Assembly (NCBI RefSeq): GCF_000092825.1
Contig: NC_014168.1
Location: forward strand, 2,781,946-2,845,945
Length of the DNA: 64,000 nt
From: Segniliparus rotundus DSM 44985
GTDB taxonomy: Bacteria > Actinomycetota > Actinomycetes > Mycobacteriales > Mycobacteriaceae
Reading direction: 5' to 3'
In this document: one piece after another, positions 16,352 through 25,700 of the stretch
How the letters are laid out: each line of letters opens with the position of its first letter
Position numbering within the stretch: the stretch's first letter is position 1
Notes under the pieces: generated by a model
The model's database searches: none
Told to the model about the DNA's origin: nothing
The model's input: only the letters and a program-made list of their open reading frames with translations
Translations under genes and position numbers: made by a program

Positions 16352-17293
16352 TCATTGAATACCACACGCTGCATCGATGGCATCCGCTGATGATGAGTAG
16401 TCCCCGTTGAAAACAGCGTTCCGCTCATCTGTACCAGCTTGCTCAATGTAGAGCTTGGAAAGCTTGCGCATCGCTGTCACAAGAGTCCTCCCCTTGTCCG
16501 CCACATCTGCGGACAGCTGCGGCGCGAGCTGCGCCTCGATGAGGTTCGCCGCGTACTTGAAGACAATGCCCGCGTCGGCCGCCTGGCCCGCCAACCACTG
16601 ATCCGGGTCCTTCCACTGCGGGCGTGGACGACGGTCATCGCCCCGCGTCGCAGCCGCGAAACGCTCTTTCGCGTCATCCGCCTGCTGGATCTGCTTGGAG
16701 TACACCTCGCAGAAGCCCTGTTTTGCCGTATCCGGACTCGACGCGGGCACCGCAGCAAGCTTCGGCGGCACGGCATCAGACGACCCCGCCGGACACGCCT
16801 TGAGCAGATCGTTCGCCGCTGGGGTGTATTTGTCACCGTTCGGATCCAACTTGTCCGAACCCGCGTGCTGTGCATAGAGCCGCGCCCGCTCATGGAGGAT
16901 CTGCACAAAATCTCCGAACTTGCTCGCCAAATCCTTCGGCACCTGCGGGGTCACCGCCCCATCAATCTGATCAGCCCCATACACAAAAATTACGGCAGCC
17001 GCGTTCGCAGCGTCAGTCATCGGTTTGTCGTAGTCTACTCCCCCGCGCAAGGGATCCTCTACTGCTTTAAAAAATGTCTGGTTTGCGGTGTTTGTGCTCT
17101 CCACCGCGTCACGGAAGGCCGCGCACGCCGCCTTCTGCGCCGCGACAGCCGGGTCAGCATTCGGCGCGGCCGAGGAGGAGCTCCCCGACGCAACCACGCC
17201 CGGAGCCGCACCCCCGCCCCGGTCGCACCCGGACACGAACACACCCGCCGCCAACAACGCCAACCCCGCGCCAAGAGAAGACCAAACGCTCAT
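16352..17293 (-). CDS. tandem lipoprotein A (family unknown)
   Basis: 313 residues. A hydrophobic signal ends in VSGC at about 20-23, followed by DRGG and a small-residue linker. The mature part is built of two related halves: each has a K-x-x-x-C-x-x-[FV]-x-x-x-x-[ED] start and an alpha-helical body, with Cys residues at the halves' starts and at the C-terminal DAACGIQ. I do not know the family. It is the last of three consecutive paralogues on the minus strand. Confidence 0.75.
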   Translation of the reverse strand: MSVWSSLGAGLALLAAGVFVSGCDRGGGAAPGVVASGSSSSAAPNADPAVAAQKAACAAFRDAVESTNTANQTFFKAVEDPLRGGVDYDKPMTDAANAAAVIFVYGADQIDGAVTPQVPKDLASKFGDFVQILHERARLYAQHAGSDKLDPNGDKYTPAANDLLKACPAGSSDAVPPKLAAVPASSPDTAKQGFCEVYSKQIQQADDAKERFAAATRGDDRRPRPQWKDPDQWLAGQAADAGIVFKYAANLIEAQLAPQLSADVADKGRTLVTAMRKLSKLYIEQAGTDERNAVFNGDYSSSADAIDAACGIQ

Positions 17294-17361
17294 AGTGTCG
17301 AGCCTAACACGCCCAAAACCCGCCCCAACTGGCCAGCCCAGCGCTGACCAGCCTGCTCAGC

Positions 17362-18315
17362 TCACGCGATCCCGCACAGCGTGTCGATGCTGTCCGCGCT
17401 TGGGCCGTACCCATTCGGCTCATGCACAGCAGCCTTCATCGCATCCGTGCTCTTCCGTTCTGTATACAGACCGCCCAGCTTGCGCATCCCCGCCACCAAC
17501 GACTTCGCCTTCTCCGCGATGTCCGGCGGCAGCTCGGGGCTGATGCTCGCCTCCAGCGTGTTCGCCGCATACTTGAAAATAATGCCCGAATCCTGCGCCT
17601 GCCCGGTGAGCCACTGATCCGGATCATCCCACTGCGGGTCGGGGTGATGCTCATCCCCCTTCGTGGCCGCGCCGAACCGTGTGATCGCGTCCTCGGTGTT
17701 CTGGATCTGCTTGGAGTAGACACCGCAAAAAGCCTGCTTCGCCGCATCCGGGCTCGACGCAGACGCCACAGGAAGCTTCGGCGGCGAGGCGTCAGAGGAG
17801 CCTGCCGGGCACGCCTTGAGCAGATCTTTCGCCGCAGGGGTGTATTTGTCACCGTTTGGATCTAACTTGTCCGTACCTGCGTGCTGTGCGTAGAGCCGCG
17901 CCCGCTCCTGCAAGATCTGGACAAAGTCTCCGAGCTTGTTTGCCAGATCCTTCGGCACCTGCGGCGTCACCGCCCCGTCGATCTGATCAGACGCATACAT
18001 GAAAATCACCGCCGCAGCATTCGCCGCATCCGTGATCGGCTTGTCGTACTCCACAACACCGCCCCGTTTGGGATCTTCTATAGCCTTGAAAAAGGTTTGG
18101 TTCGCCGTGTTGGCGCTTGTCACCGCGTCACGGAAGGCCGCGCAGGCCGCCTTCTGCGCCGCGACAGCCGGGTCGACACTCGGCGCCGACGAAGCAGCGC
18201 TGGACGACGCGCCCCCGCCCGGAACCACAGCCCCGCCCCGATCACACCCAACAACCAAAAAACCCGCAGTGAACAGCGTCAACGCTACGCAAAAAGAAGA
18301 TCGAGCGATCATCAC
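17362..18315 (-). CDS. tandem lipoprotein B
   Basis: 317 residues, clear paralogue of the neighbours on both sides, with lipobox LVVGC followed by DRGG, conserved KAACAAFRDA, DQIDGAVTPQVPKDLA and a C-terminal D-x-L-C-G-I-A. It appears complete. It is separated from lipoprotein A by 68 bp and from lipoprotein C by about 160 bp. The run arose by tandem duplication; function unknown, surface-exposed by its lipobox. Confidence 0.75.
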   Translation of the reverse strand: MMIARSSFCVALTLFTAGFLVVGCDRGGAVVPGGGASSSAASSAPSVDPAVAAQKAACAAFRDAVTSANTANQTFFKAIEDPKRGGVVEYDKPITDAANAAAVIFMYASDQIDGAVTPQVPKDLANKLGDFVQILQERARLYAQHAGTDKLDPNGDKYTPAAKDLLKACPAGSSDASPPKLPVASASSPDAAKQAFCGVYSKQIQNTEDAITRFGAATKGDEHHPDPQWDDPDQWLTGQAQDSGIIFKYAANTLEASISPELPPDIAEKAKSLVAGMRKLGGLYTERKSTDAMKAAVHEPNGYGPSADSIDTLCGIA

Positions 18316-18475
18316 CAGAGCCTAACACGCCACAGCTACATGCCAGCCGATCAGCCCAAGAAAAACCGGATTCAGCAGCTCGCAAAATACCGCACGCTGC
18401 ATCAATGGCATCCGCCGCCGGAGCGTAGTCGCTTTTGAACACCGCAGTCCGGTCGGCGGTGCTGGACTGATCCGT

Positions 18476-19333
18476 TTAGAGCTTGGAAAGCTTGCGCATT
18501 GCCGCCACCAGAGTCTTCTCCTTGTCCGCCAGCTCTGCGGAAAGCTGGGGCATGAGCTGCGCCTCGATCAAATCCGCCGCGTATTTGAAGACGATGCCCG
18601 CGTCCGCCGCCTGACCCGCCAACCATTGATCCGGATCGTTCCATTGCGTGTCAGGATGGCGCTCATCGCCCCGCGTCGCAGCCGAGAAACGCTCTTTTGC
18701 GTCGTCTGCCTGTTGGATCTGCTTGGAGTACACGCCGCAGAAATTCTGCTTCGCCGCTTCCGAGCTTGATGCGGGAGCAACGGCAAGCTTCGGCGGTGAG
18801 GCGTCAGACGAGCCTGCCGGACACGTCTTGAGCAGATCGTTCGCCGCAGGCGTGTACTTTGCGATATTCGTATTTAGCTCTTTACCCCCCTTGTGCTGGG
18901 CGTACAGCTGTGCACGCTCGTGCAGGATCTGCACAAAATCTCCGAGATTGCTCGCCAAATCTTTCGGGACCTGCGGTGTGACCGCCCCATCGATCTGATC
19001 GGAGGCATACATGAAGATCACCGCCGCCGCGTTCGCGGCATCGGTCATTGGCTTGTCGTACTCACTCTCTCCGTCACGCTTCGGATCGTTGACCGCATTT
19101 AAGAACACCTGGTTCGCCGTGTTGGTGCTCGCCATCGCGTCGCGGAAGGCCGCGCAGGCCGCTTTCTGCGCCGCGACAACCGGGTCCACACTCGCCGCAG
19201 AAGAAGCAGCACTGGACGACGCGCCACTGCCCCCGCCCGGAGCCGCAGCCCCGCCCCGATCACACCCAACAACCACAAAAAACGCCGTGAACAGCGCCAA
19301 AACGGCACCAACAGAAAAACGACCCGTCATCAC
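18476..19333 (-). CDS. tandem lipoprotein C, truncated by an in-frame stop
   Basis: 285 residues ending in MRKLSKL. In paralogue A the next codon is TAC (Tyr); here it is TAA (18476-18478). The frame after the stop still encodes the family's C-terminal pattern, DAIDAACGI at about 18350-18400, and runs on to 18242 because the original stop is also lost. The product therefore lacks about 30 residues including the last conserved Cys. Lipobox VVVGC and DRGG are intact. This is either a recent nonsense mutant or a decaying copy. Confidence 0.7.
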   Translation of the reverse strand: MMTGRFSVGAVLALFTAFFVVVGCDRGGAAAPGGGSGASSSAASSAASVDPVVAAQKAACAAFRDAMASTNTANQVFLNAVNDPKRDGESEYDKPMTDAANAAAVIFMYASDQIDGAVTPQVPKDLASNLGDFVQILHERAQLYAQHKGGKELNTNIAKYTPAANDLLKTCPAGSSDASPPKLAVAPASSSEAAKQNFCGVYSKQIQQADDAKERFSAATRGDERHPDTQWNDPDQWLAGQAADAGIVFKYAADLIEAQLMPQLSAELADKEKTLVAAMRKLSKL

Positions 19334-19491
19334 CCGAGCCTAACACGCCAAGCCCAGCCAACTCGCAAACGGGAACCCCCATGAATCAGACTGCCACCGG
19401 GCCTCCGCGCCCTTGCGGCGTACGATCAGCCGCATGCTCCAGGAGAAAACCCTCCGCACGGCGACGCGGCGGAGCCGCATCCAAACCCCGA

Positions 19492-19986
19492 ATGAGCGGA
19501 CCGCCCGATCCTGATGCTCTGCATCAGGCGGCGGGCGAGGCGGACGCAGCCGCCTTCGTTCCCCCGCCCCCAACGGCTCGGCCAAAGCCAGCACTGGCGC
19601 AGCGCGTCGGCCAGGCTCGAAGCCTTCTGCCTTGGACCGCGCCGGTCGACAGCGCCCTAGCGGGATTGTTCATGTTCCCCGTCGCGATCATCTCTGTGCT
19701 CGTGCCGTTGTTGACGCGCCAGGGAATACTGGACATCACCGCAGGCGTCGTCAGCGGCGCGCTGCTCGTCGCCACTGGAGCGCATCTGCTGTGGGAAGTC
19801 GTCGCATTTGGCAGGTTCCAGAACAGCGAATCCTGGAAGAGCGACCCGAAACAGCCCCTCGTGTACGGCACGCTTCCGCTCGGGGTGAAATTGCGTTGGC
19901 TCGCGGTCGACGCGACGCTTTTCGGGTTGGCTTTTATCGTGCCGTGGCTGATCCGGGCGGTCGGGCACTGGGCACAAGGGAAATGA
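19492..19986 (+). CDS. small integral membrane protein
   Basis: 164 residues from the ATG at 19492; the longer frame (19381) begins with low-complexity basic residues and looks non-coding. After a soluble Pro/Ala-rich N-terminus there are three hydrophobic segments (about 55-76, 79-103, 139-160). I recognise no family. It is alone on the plus strand between lipoprotein C and the second T7SS-like cassette. Confidence 0.6.
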   Translation: MSGPPDPDALHQAAGEADAAAFVPPPPTARPKPALAQRVGQARSLLPWTAPVDSALAGLFMFPVAIISVLVPLLTRQGILDITAGVVSGALLVATGAHLLWEVVAFGRFQNSESWKSDPKQPLVYGTLPLGVKLRWLAVDATLFGLAFIVPWLIRAVGHWAQGK

Positions 19987-20114
19987 GCCTCAGCCCTCAC
20001 CCCGCAAGAGACCGCCCAGAGCGGGGGCCTCGCACGCCACCGCATACCCGCCAATGACGTTTTCCCCGGTCACCGCCATAGCCGCCGCGCGGCCCCGAAG
20101 CCCGCACGCACTGC

Positions 20115-20606
20115 TCACGCCGCGTCGTTTTCGACCATGCCTTCCCAGGCGCGGCGGGCCTCCTCCAACACCCCGTACGTGTCGGACATGAGCACCGCGT
20201 CAATGCTGCCCGGGTTGGGGCAGCCGAAGGACTGCGCCTGCTGCCAATAGATCATCACAATTTTGAAGAACCCGGCCCGACGCGACGCGAACCATTCCGC
20301 GCCCCTGTGGAGCGCGGAGGCGGTCTCGCTCCAGTCCGCGAGCGCCGCTTGGACGTCCTGAGCGGCCTCGGCGAACTCGTTGTGCATGCCCCGCTCCAAC
20401 GCGCCGGCGGCGGCATGGGCGGTCTTGGCTTTCAGCGCCGCGAGGTCGCCGCTCAGCTCCTCGCATTCGGCCTGGATCTGTTGGGCGAGGCTCGCGAGTT
20501 CGACGAACTGGCCCTCGTCAAAGGTGGGGAAGTAGTGTTTCTGGTCGACCAGCTCGCCGGCTCCCCGGATATCGCCGGTGAGATAGTCCATCGTCAACCC
20601 CGCCAT
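20115..20606 (-). CDS. helical cassette-II protein
   Basis: 163 residues, mostly predicted helix, no signal or membrane segment. The C-terminal region has YGVLE (YxxxE) followed by a W-E-G, features seen in T7SS substrates though in unusual order. GGGAG precedes the ATG. It is third in a run with 21849-22181 and 20689-21819 and occupies the place of the membrane protein in cassette I, so it may be the immunity or accessory component. Function not known. Confidence 0.55.
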   Translation of the reverse strand: MAGLTMDYLTGDIRGAGELVDQKHYFPTFDEGQFVELASLAQQIQAECEELSGDLAALKAKTAHAAAGALERGMHNEFAEAAQDVQAALADWSETASALHRGAEWFASRRAGFFKIVMIYWQQAQSFGCPNPGSIDAVLMSDTYGVLEEARRAWEGMVENDAA

Positions 20607-20688
20607 GAACTCCCTTTCCTTCCACCGTGCCGCGCGCCCGGCTTCGAACTACCAGTACCGACCATTATCGGCTAACTCCGCCGTCGCG

Positions 20689-21819
20689 TCAACCCTCGGG
20701 CGAATCCGGCACACGCTCCCGCGGCGGCGGGCGGTTATGGCCCAACAACAACGCTTTGGACTGCATGTACTCCTCGGCGATCGGACCCGCCCATTCCCGC
20801 AACGGATGCCTCGCGAGCAATTCCAGGACCGTCGGACGAGGAGGACGGGTCTCTTTCGTGTCCCTGCCCCACTGCGTCACCTGCGTGTACTGCTCGATGT
20901 AGCGCTCGTATGTGCCCGAGGTCCACTCGTCCTCGGAGCCGCGTTGGGTCAGCACGGCGTCGTCGTGCGCGGCCCACTGCCCGAACACAAGGTCCCGCTC
21001 GAAGGAGGCGGGGGCGCTGGACCCGACGATCAAAAGCGACCATGGGTCCACCTCGACCCACAGGCACATACCGAACTCTTCGTTCTCCATCTCGTACACG
21101 CACTCCACGCGCAACGCCCACGGCACGGGGCTCGCTCGGCCTTGGCGGCGCACAAGCTCCCGGTACCGGGCGACGGGGTCCTCGACCGACGCGGCGACCG
21201 CCTCGTACTCCTGGAGGCGGTCTTCGGCGTGCTCCTTGTTGCGCACGAGCGCCGACCTGTCCAGGGCGTACATCTCCACGAATTCCGGGGGAGACGCCGT
21301 CACCAGCTCCACGAGGTCGTTCGCGGGCTTCGGCGCGCCCCTGGCCTGGCCGCGGACCTTCCAGTCCTCCTCGAACAGCCGGTCCTGGACGGCCGACGCC
21401 CTGGCCTGCGCCGCTTTGGGGAGGTCCGGGCCGCCGCCAAAACCGAACCCCTTCGCCGCCAAGAACGCCGTGTTCCACGCGTGCAGCGCCGCTTGAGACG
21501 CGGCCGCTCCATGACCGAGCAACACCCCTGCGGGCCAAGAGCCCACGAGCATCTGCGCGACCTGCGCCGCGCCGCAGAACCCCTGGCCCACCCCGGAAAA
21601 AAGCCGTTCGGCTTGATCGGCGAGCGTTCCCCGCCGGCCAAAAATCCTCGCGTGCAACTCAGGGAAATCGGGGCCGAGCTCGGCGATGCCCTTGGCGTTC
21701 ACGTCGAGCGGCGAAGCTTCCACCGCCGCAGGCAGCCCGCTCGGCGGATCATAGTGACCGGCGCGCCCCAACGCGTCGAAGGACACCCGTCCGGCGAACG
21801 GGTTGTAGAGCAAGCCCAT
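20689..21819 (-). CDS. T7SS effector candidate, cassette II
   Basis: 376 residues. The segment from about 36 to 122 is helical with S-W-P-A-G at 94-98, compatible with a WXG-type turn. The C-terminal ~240 residues form a different, mixed alpha/beta region with several Trp (VEVDPWSLLIVG, WTSGTYERYIEQY), no membrane segment and no enzymatic motif I can name. It starts 29 bp after a small EspC-like protein. A modular secreted protein with an unknown C-terminal domain is the best reading, held loosely. Confidence 0.55.
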   Translation of the reverse strand: MGLLYNPFAGRVSFDALGRAGHYDPPSGLPAAVEASPLDVNAKGIAELGPDFPELHARIFGRRGTLADQAERLFSGVGQGFCGAAQVAQMLVGSWPAGVLLGHGAAASQAALHAWNTAFLAAKGFGFGGGPDLPKAAQARASAVQDRLFEEDWKVRGQARGAPKPANDLVELVTASPPEFVEMYALDRSALVRNKEHAEDRLQEYEAVAASVEDPVARYRELVRRQGRASPVPWALRVECVYEMENEEFGMCLWVEVDPWSLLIVGSSAPASFERDLVFGQWAAHDDAVLTQRGSEDEWTSGTYERYIEQYTQVTQWGRDTKETRPPRPTVLELLARHPLREWAGPIAEEYMQSKALLLGHNRPPPRERVPDSPEG

Positions 21820-21848
21820 TCCGCAAAGCCTACCCGGCCCGGCCAGGC

Positions 21849-22181
21849 TCAGATCTCGCGGGCGACTTCAGCGAGCCCTTCAGCCGAGGCGCCGTCCTGC
21901 TCACGTTGCACCCCGACTCCCGCGCGCGTCTTCGCGATCAACCCGTCCAACCGGGCCACGACGCTGTCCATCTGCCCCACCCGGTTCTCGGTGTGCGATT
22001 GCAGCACAGCGCGCGCGTTTTCGCCGCTCGCGTCGTCCGGGTAACGCACACCGGCGGCCGCCTCGTAGAACCGCTCAGCAAGGCCCAATGCCTTATGCGC
22101 GACATCGTCGACCCTGTTCAGAATGGATGCGACTTCATCGGCGACATGGCCGGCGTCCGCGTTCTCTATCCCAGTCCCCAT
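21849..22181 (-). CDS. small EspC-like T7SS partner, cassette II
   Basis: 110 residues, helical, no signal sequence. GAAAGAGG lies upstream of the ATG at 22181. The size, helical content and place before a larger WXG-type protein fit the EspC/DUF2580-like partners of actinobacterial T7SS effectors. No clean YxxxD/E signal is visible, which lowers confidence. Confidence 0.5.
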   Translation of the reverse strand: MGTGIENADAGHVADEVASILNRVDDVAHKALGLAERFYEAAAGVRYPDDASGENARAVLQSHTENRVGQMDSVVARLDGLIAKTRAGVGVQREQDGASAEGLAEVAREI

Positions 22182-22289
22182 CTCGGCCCTCTTTCAGGTC
22201 TTCACATATCGATTCCCGCCAGAATCGGCGACTTCGACCAGGCTACCCCGCTCTTCCACAGAGCGCAAGACGCCCGAGCACGCGGCACA

Positions 22290-22860
22290 TCAGATTTTCG
22301 GTGGCGGTCGCCAAGCCTCGTTCAACTGGTACCTCAGCTGGGCCTCCGTCCGACGCGAGGACTCGTGGACCTCGTCGATGAACGCCTGGGTTCGCTCGGA
22401 AAACCGCACAGTCCGCACCGCGTCGTACTCCTCGGGGCCGAAGTACTTGCCGAAACAGGCAAACGCCCAGGCCAACACGACACTGACGACGAAGAGCAGG
22501 AGGAATCTGGCGAAGGCGCGAGCAGAACCAGGCGCCGCGTGCATGAGCGCCATGCTCGGGGAATGGTAGAAGTACCAGAACACCAGCAACCCGCCCGCGC
22601 CGCCGACCGCGCGCTGCCGCAAACTCACCCATCCGAAACCCATTGTCTGCCTCCAACGGGAACGCTGGCACGACCACTATGCCGGGCACGGCAGCAGGAT
22701 CAACCACCTCGCTGACAGTCGAGAGCCGCTCTTGCGCGAGCAACGCTTCTGCCTCTTCAGCCGTGAGCGCACGACCATCGGCCCGGACAACGCGCTCAAC
22801 AGTCTCTTCTTCGTCTTCGTAATGCCCCCATCGCTTCGAGTCGCTGTCCCCATCAGACAC
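22290..22860 (-). pseudogene. chimeric remnant: SseB-like N-terminus joined to membrane-protein C-terminus
   Basis: The GTG at 22860 (ACAGGAG upstream) begins a diverged copy of the SseB-like gene (SDGDSDSKRWGHYED, then to about AFPLEADNG). Near 22637 this breaks off and joins, out of frame, a near-identical copy of the 3' end of the membrane gene 10285-11511 (22299-22636). The SseB frame then runs on through nonsense to 22243; the membrane fragment is open from 22643 to 22290. The arrangement equals cassette I with everything between the two genes removed, so it looks like a duplicated cassette collapsed by deletion. Confidence 0.8.
22299..22636. repeat. 338-bp dispersed repeat, copy B
   Basis: Matches 10294-10631 without gaps and with six mismatches by eye. 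The flanking SseB-like half (about 22637-22926 versus 13464-13770) is clearly more diverged, so the two parts have different histories. Confidence 0.9.
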
Positions 22861-22997
22861 ACGTGGGGACTCCTGTCGGCTTTGCCCATCCTCCAGGCGA
22901 GACGCGACACAACCGCGTCTGGTTCCTCGGCGCGCAAATCTCCCCGCGCGGCTTCAGCGCAGACTCGGACTCTTTGCCCCCGACGAATCGTGCCTGC

Positions 22998-24056
22998 TCA
23001 GGCGAGCGTTGAGTGCTGCTGCTGAGCCAGGCCCACGGGCCCGGTCGGATCCACAGGCGGCGGTCCGCTTGCCGCGTCCGCCTCGTCCCAGCTGCGCTGG
23101 ATGGCGAGCTGCGCGCCCAGCGGCAACGAGGGGAGCATGGTCTTGAGCCGATTCCTACGGCGCGTGACGGCCTGACGGAACGGGAGGCCGGGCGTCGCGT
23201 GCATTTGGGGAATGATGCCGTCGATCTCTTCCGCGCCGCCATGGTGCATACCGGCGTCGACCAAGGCCCGTTCCTGGGCCATCTGCGCCTCGTCCTTCTC
23301 TTCGGACATGCCGATGGGGCCGATCATGCGGCCGTTGAGGAACTGTTTGACGGCAGGCTCCTCGCTGGTGAGCAGCACCTCGCGGGGCCCGAACATGACA
23401 AGGTTGCGCCGGTACAGCATCCCGATGTTGTCCGGCACCGTCCGCGCCAGGTTGATGTTGTGGGTGACGATGAGGATCGTCGCGTCGATCTCGGCGTTGA
23501 TGTCGAGGAAAAGCTGGCTGATGTAGGTGGTTCGGACCGGGTCGAGCCCGGAGTCCGGCTCGTCGATCAAAATGATCTCCGGGTCGAGCACCAGCGCTCT
23601 GGCGAGCCCGGCGCGCTTGCGCATACCGCCGGAGATCTCGCCGGGGAGTTTGTTCTCGGCCCCGGAGAGGCCGACCAGCTCAAGCTTTTCGAGGACGATC
23701 CGCTTGATCTCGGATTCCTTCTTTTTCGTGTGCTCGCGCAACGGGAAGGCGGTGTTGTCGTAGATGTTCATCGAGCCGAACAGCGCGCCGTCTTGGAACA
23801 GGACGCCGAACATTTTGCGGATGTCGTAGAGCCGCTTGGTGCTGCACCGCATGATGTCGGTGCCGTCGATGATGATTTCGCCCTTCTCGGGGCGCAACAA
23901 GCCGATGAGGGACTTCAAGAACACGGATTTGCCGGTTCCGGAGGGGCCGAGCAGAACGCTCACTTCCCCCGGCGGCAAGGTCAATGTGACGTCTTGCCAG
24001 ATATTTTGCGAGCCGAAGGACTTGGTCAAGTCCTTGACGATCACTTCGACGCCCAA
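22998..24056 (-). CDS. mkl: MCE-associated ABC transporter ATPase (Mkl/MceG)
   Basis: 352 residues. Walker A GPSGTGKS at 37-44, signature SGGMRKR at 142-148, Walker B ILIDEPDS at 162-169 and switch His199. The C-terminal extension containing IGPIGMSEEKDEA is diagnostic of the Mkl/MceG family, which powers Mce lipid import systems. The gene sits just downstream of rplL as Rv0655 does near rplJ-rplL in M. tuberculosis. A TTG at 24056 is the likely start; a GTG three codons in is possible. No mce genes are visible in the window. Confidence 0.93.
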   Translation of the reverse strand: MGVEVIVKDLTKSFGSQNIWQDVTLTLPPGEVSVLLGPSGTGKSVFLKSLIGLLRPEKGEIIIDGTDIMRCSTKRLYDIRKMFGVLFQDGALFGSMNIYDNTAFPLREHTKKKESEIKRIVLEKLELVGLSGAENKLPGEISGGMRKRAGLARALVLDPEIILIDEPDSGLDPVRTTYISQLFLDINAEIDATILIVTHNINLARTVPDNIGMLYRRNLVMFGPREVLLTSEEPAVKQFLNGRMIGPIGMSEEKDEAQMAQERALVDAGMHHGGAEEIDGIIPQMHATPGLPFRQAVTRRRNRLKTMLPSLPLGAQLAIQRSWDEADAASGPPPVDPTGPVGLAQQQHSTLA

Positions 24057-24230
24057 ACTTCAGCCTCGTGCTTTCTCTGTTGCCTCACCCGGACCGCAGG
24101 CCCGTCCTCGGGAGCGAACCGCCCCGATATGCGTTTATGCTATCAGACCGCGCCGATTTGTCCGCGGAGCCTCATTCGCCCACTGGTGTGCCTCGCGGCA
24201 CATCACAGGGGCCAGGCGTGGGTCTTCCCG

Positions 24231-24278
24231 AAAAACGATATGGGGTCGGCCACCGCTCGGTGGCCGACCCCATATCGT
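24231..24278 (-). terminator. rho-independent terminator of rplJL
   Basis: Perfect 19-bp inverted repeat (24235-24253 and 24260-24278) with a 6-nt loop, followed on the minus strand by TTTTT. It directly follows rplL and separates it from mkl. Confidence 0.92.
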
Positions 24279-24291
24279 TGGAGGACGATGC

Positions 24292-24687
24292 TCACTTGAG
24301 GGAGATCGTCGCACCAGCCTCTTCGAGCTTGGCCTTGGCGGCCTCGGCGGCCTCCTTGGAAACCTTTTCGAGAACCGGCTTGGGAGCGCCCTCGACGAGG
24401 TCCTTGGCCTCCTTGAGGCCCAGAGCCGGGACAACCTCGCGGACGACCTTGATGACCTGGATCTTCTTGTCGCCAGCGGCGTCGAGGATGACGTCGAACT
24501 CGTCCTGGTCGCCAGCGGCTTCGCCGCCAGCGGCGCCAGCGGCGGCGCCCGGAGCGGCGGCGACCGCGACCGGAGCCGCTGCGGTGACGCCGAAGACGTC
24601 TTCGAACTGCTTCACGAACTCGGACAGCTCGATGAGGGTGAGCTCTTTGAACGCGTCGATGAGCTCGTCAGTGCTGAGTTTGGCCAT
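24292..24687 (-). CDS. rplL: 50S ribosomal protein L7/L12
   Basis: 131 residues with the N-terminal dimerisation helices ([16 protein letters not shown]), an Ala/Gly-rich hinge and the C-terminal factor-binding domain ending in [10 protein letters not shown]. It forms the stalk with L10 and recruits translation factors. It follows rplJ by about 70 bp and is closed by a strong terminator. Confidence 0.98.
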   Translation of the reverse strand: MAKLSTDELIDAFKELTLIELSEFVKQFEDVFGVTAAAPVAVAAAPGAAAGAAGGEAAGDQDEFDVILDAAGDKKIQVIKVVREVVPALGLKEAKDLVEGAPKPVLEKVSKEAAEAAKAKLEEAGATISLK

Positions 24688-24756
24688 GATGGCCTTCCTT
24701 TCTCTCTACGGGGCACGAGCCCCTGGTCTTGCGGATTTCAGATGTGAACGATGCGG

Positions 24757-25281
24757 TTACTCGCCAGCTTGCTGCTTTTGGTCGGCAAGCGCCTGCGAAA
24801 GGCGGGCCACCTGCGACAACGGAGCGTTGAGCAGACCCAGGGCGGAGCCGAGCGCGCCCTTGATGGCACCTGCCACCTTGGCGAGCAGAACTTCGCGGCT
24901 CTCCAGATCGGCGAGCTTGATGACCTCTTTCTCGGTCAGCACCGCGCCGTCCAAGTAGCCGCCCTTGACCACAAGGGCCTGGTTCTCCTTGGCGAAGCCC
25001 TTGATCACCTTCGCGGCCTCGACGATGTCGCCGTTCACGAACGCCACAGCGGTGGGCCCTGCGAACAACTCGTCAGCGCCCTCGACCCCCGCATCGGCGG
25101 CGGCACGCTTGACCAGGGTGTTCTTCGCGACCAGATAGGTCGTGTCCCGGCCGAGATCGGTGCGCAGCTTGGTGAGCGAGCTCATCGTCAGGCCCCGGTA
25201 CTCGGTGACGATGGCCGCGTTCGCCTCTTCGAACCGCTTGGCGATATCAGCGACCTTTTCGACTTTTTCAACTTTGACCAA
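24757..25281 (-). CDS. rplJ: 50S ribosomal protein L10
   Basis: 174 residues. The start is TTG at 25281 with a strong AAGGAGG seven bases upstream. It shows the L10 pattern ([30 protein letters not shown]). L10 anchors the L7/L12 stalk to 23S rRNA and usually represses its own operon by binding a leader RNA. Confidence 0.97.
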   Translation of the reverse strand: MVKVEKVEKVADIAKRFEEANAAIVTEYRGLTMSSLTKLRTDLGRDTTYLVAKNTLVKRAAADAGVEGADELFAGPTAVAFVNGDIVEAAKVIKGFAKENQALVVKGGYLDGAVLTEKEVIKLADLESREVLLAKVAGAIKGALGSALGLLNAPLSQVARLSQALADQKQQAGE

Positions 25282-25560
25282 CGGGTCGCCTCCTTTCTCA
25301 TGTCAAGCGGACAACCGCAGACATAACGCCATGCTGCGAGGAGGGCTTCGGAGAAGATGTCGTGCTGAAGCGCAGAGCGAGAGGCAGCCGTCAGCTCGCG
25401 GCGGACGAGAATGGCCCGCGAAAGAGGACGTCCGACGCTTGTTTTCCCTGCGCTGGCCAGCTCGTGGGCTTCGGGCCCGTGTTGTTTCGGCAACACGGGG
25501 AACCGAGAGCCCCATCAGCTCTTCAATCCCGAGACGAAGCTGTGATCCTGACCGTATTGA
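25282..25560 (-). ncRNA. probable L10 leader (rplJ-rplL autoregulation)
   Basis: A ~280-bp non-coding stretch upstream of rplJ on the same strand, with a clear 9-bp hairpin at 25476-25499 (loop tttcgg on the plus strand). L10 leaders that bind L10(L12)4 are common at this position in bacteria. I cannot verify the full fold by eye; the call rests on position and the hairpin. Confidence 0.4.
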
Positions 25561-25700
25561 CGGTGAACGGAATCTTAACTTAAGCTGTCTCGCAGATGAC
25601 CTAGCGGTCTACGGTTGAACTTTTTCGGATGGCCGATCAGTTCACGCTGCTCAGCAACCGATCCAATCGACCTGCTCATGATAGTGAGGACTGGCTGATT

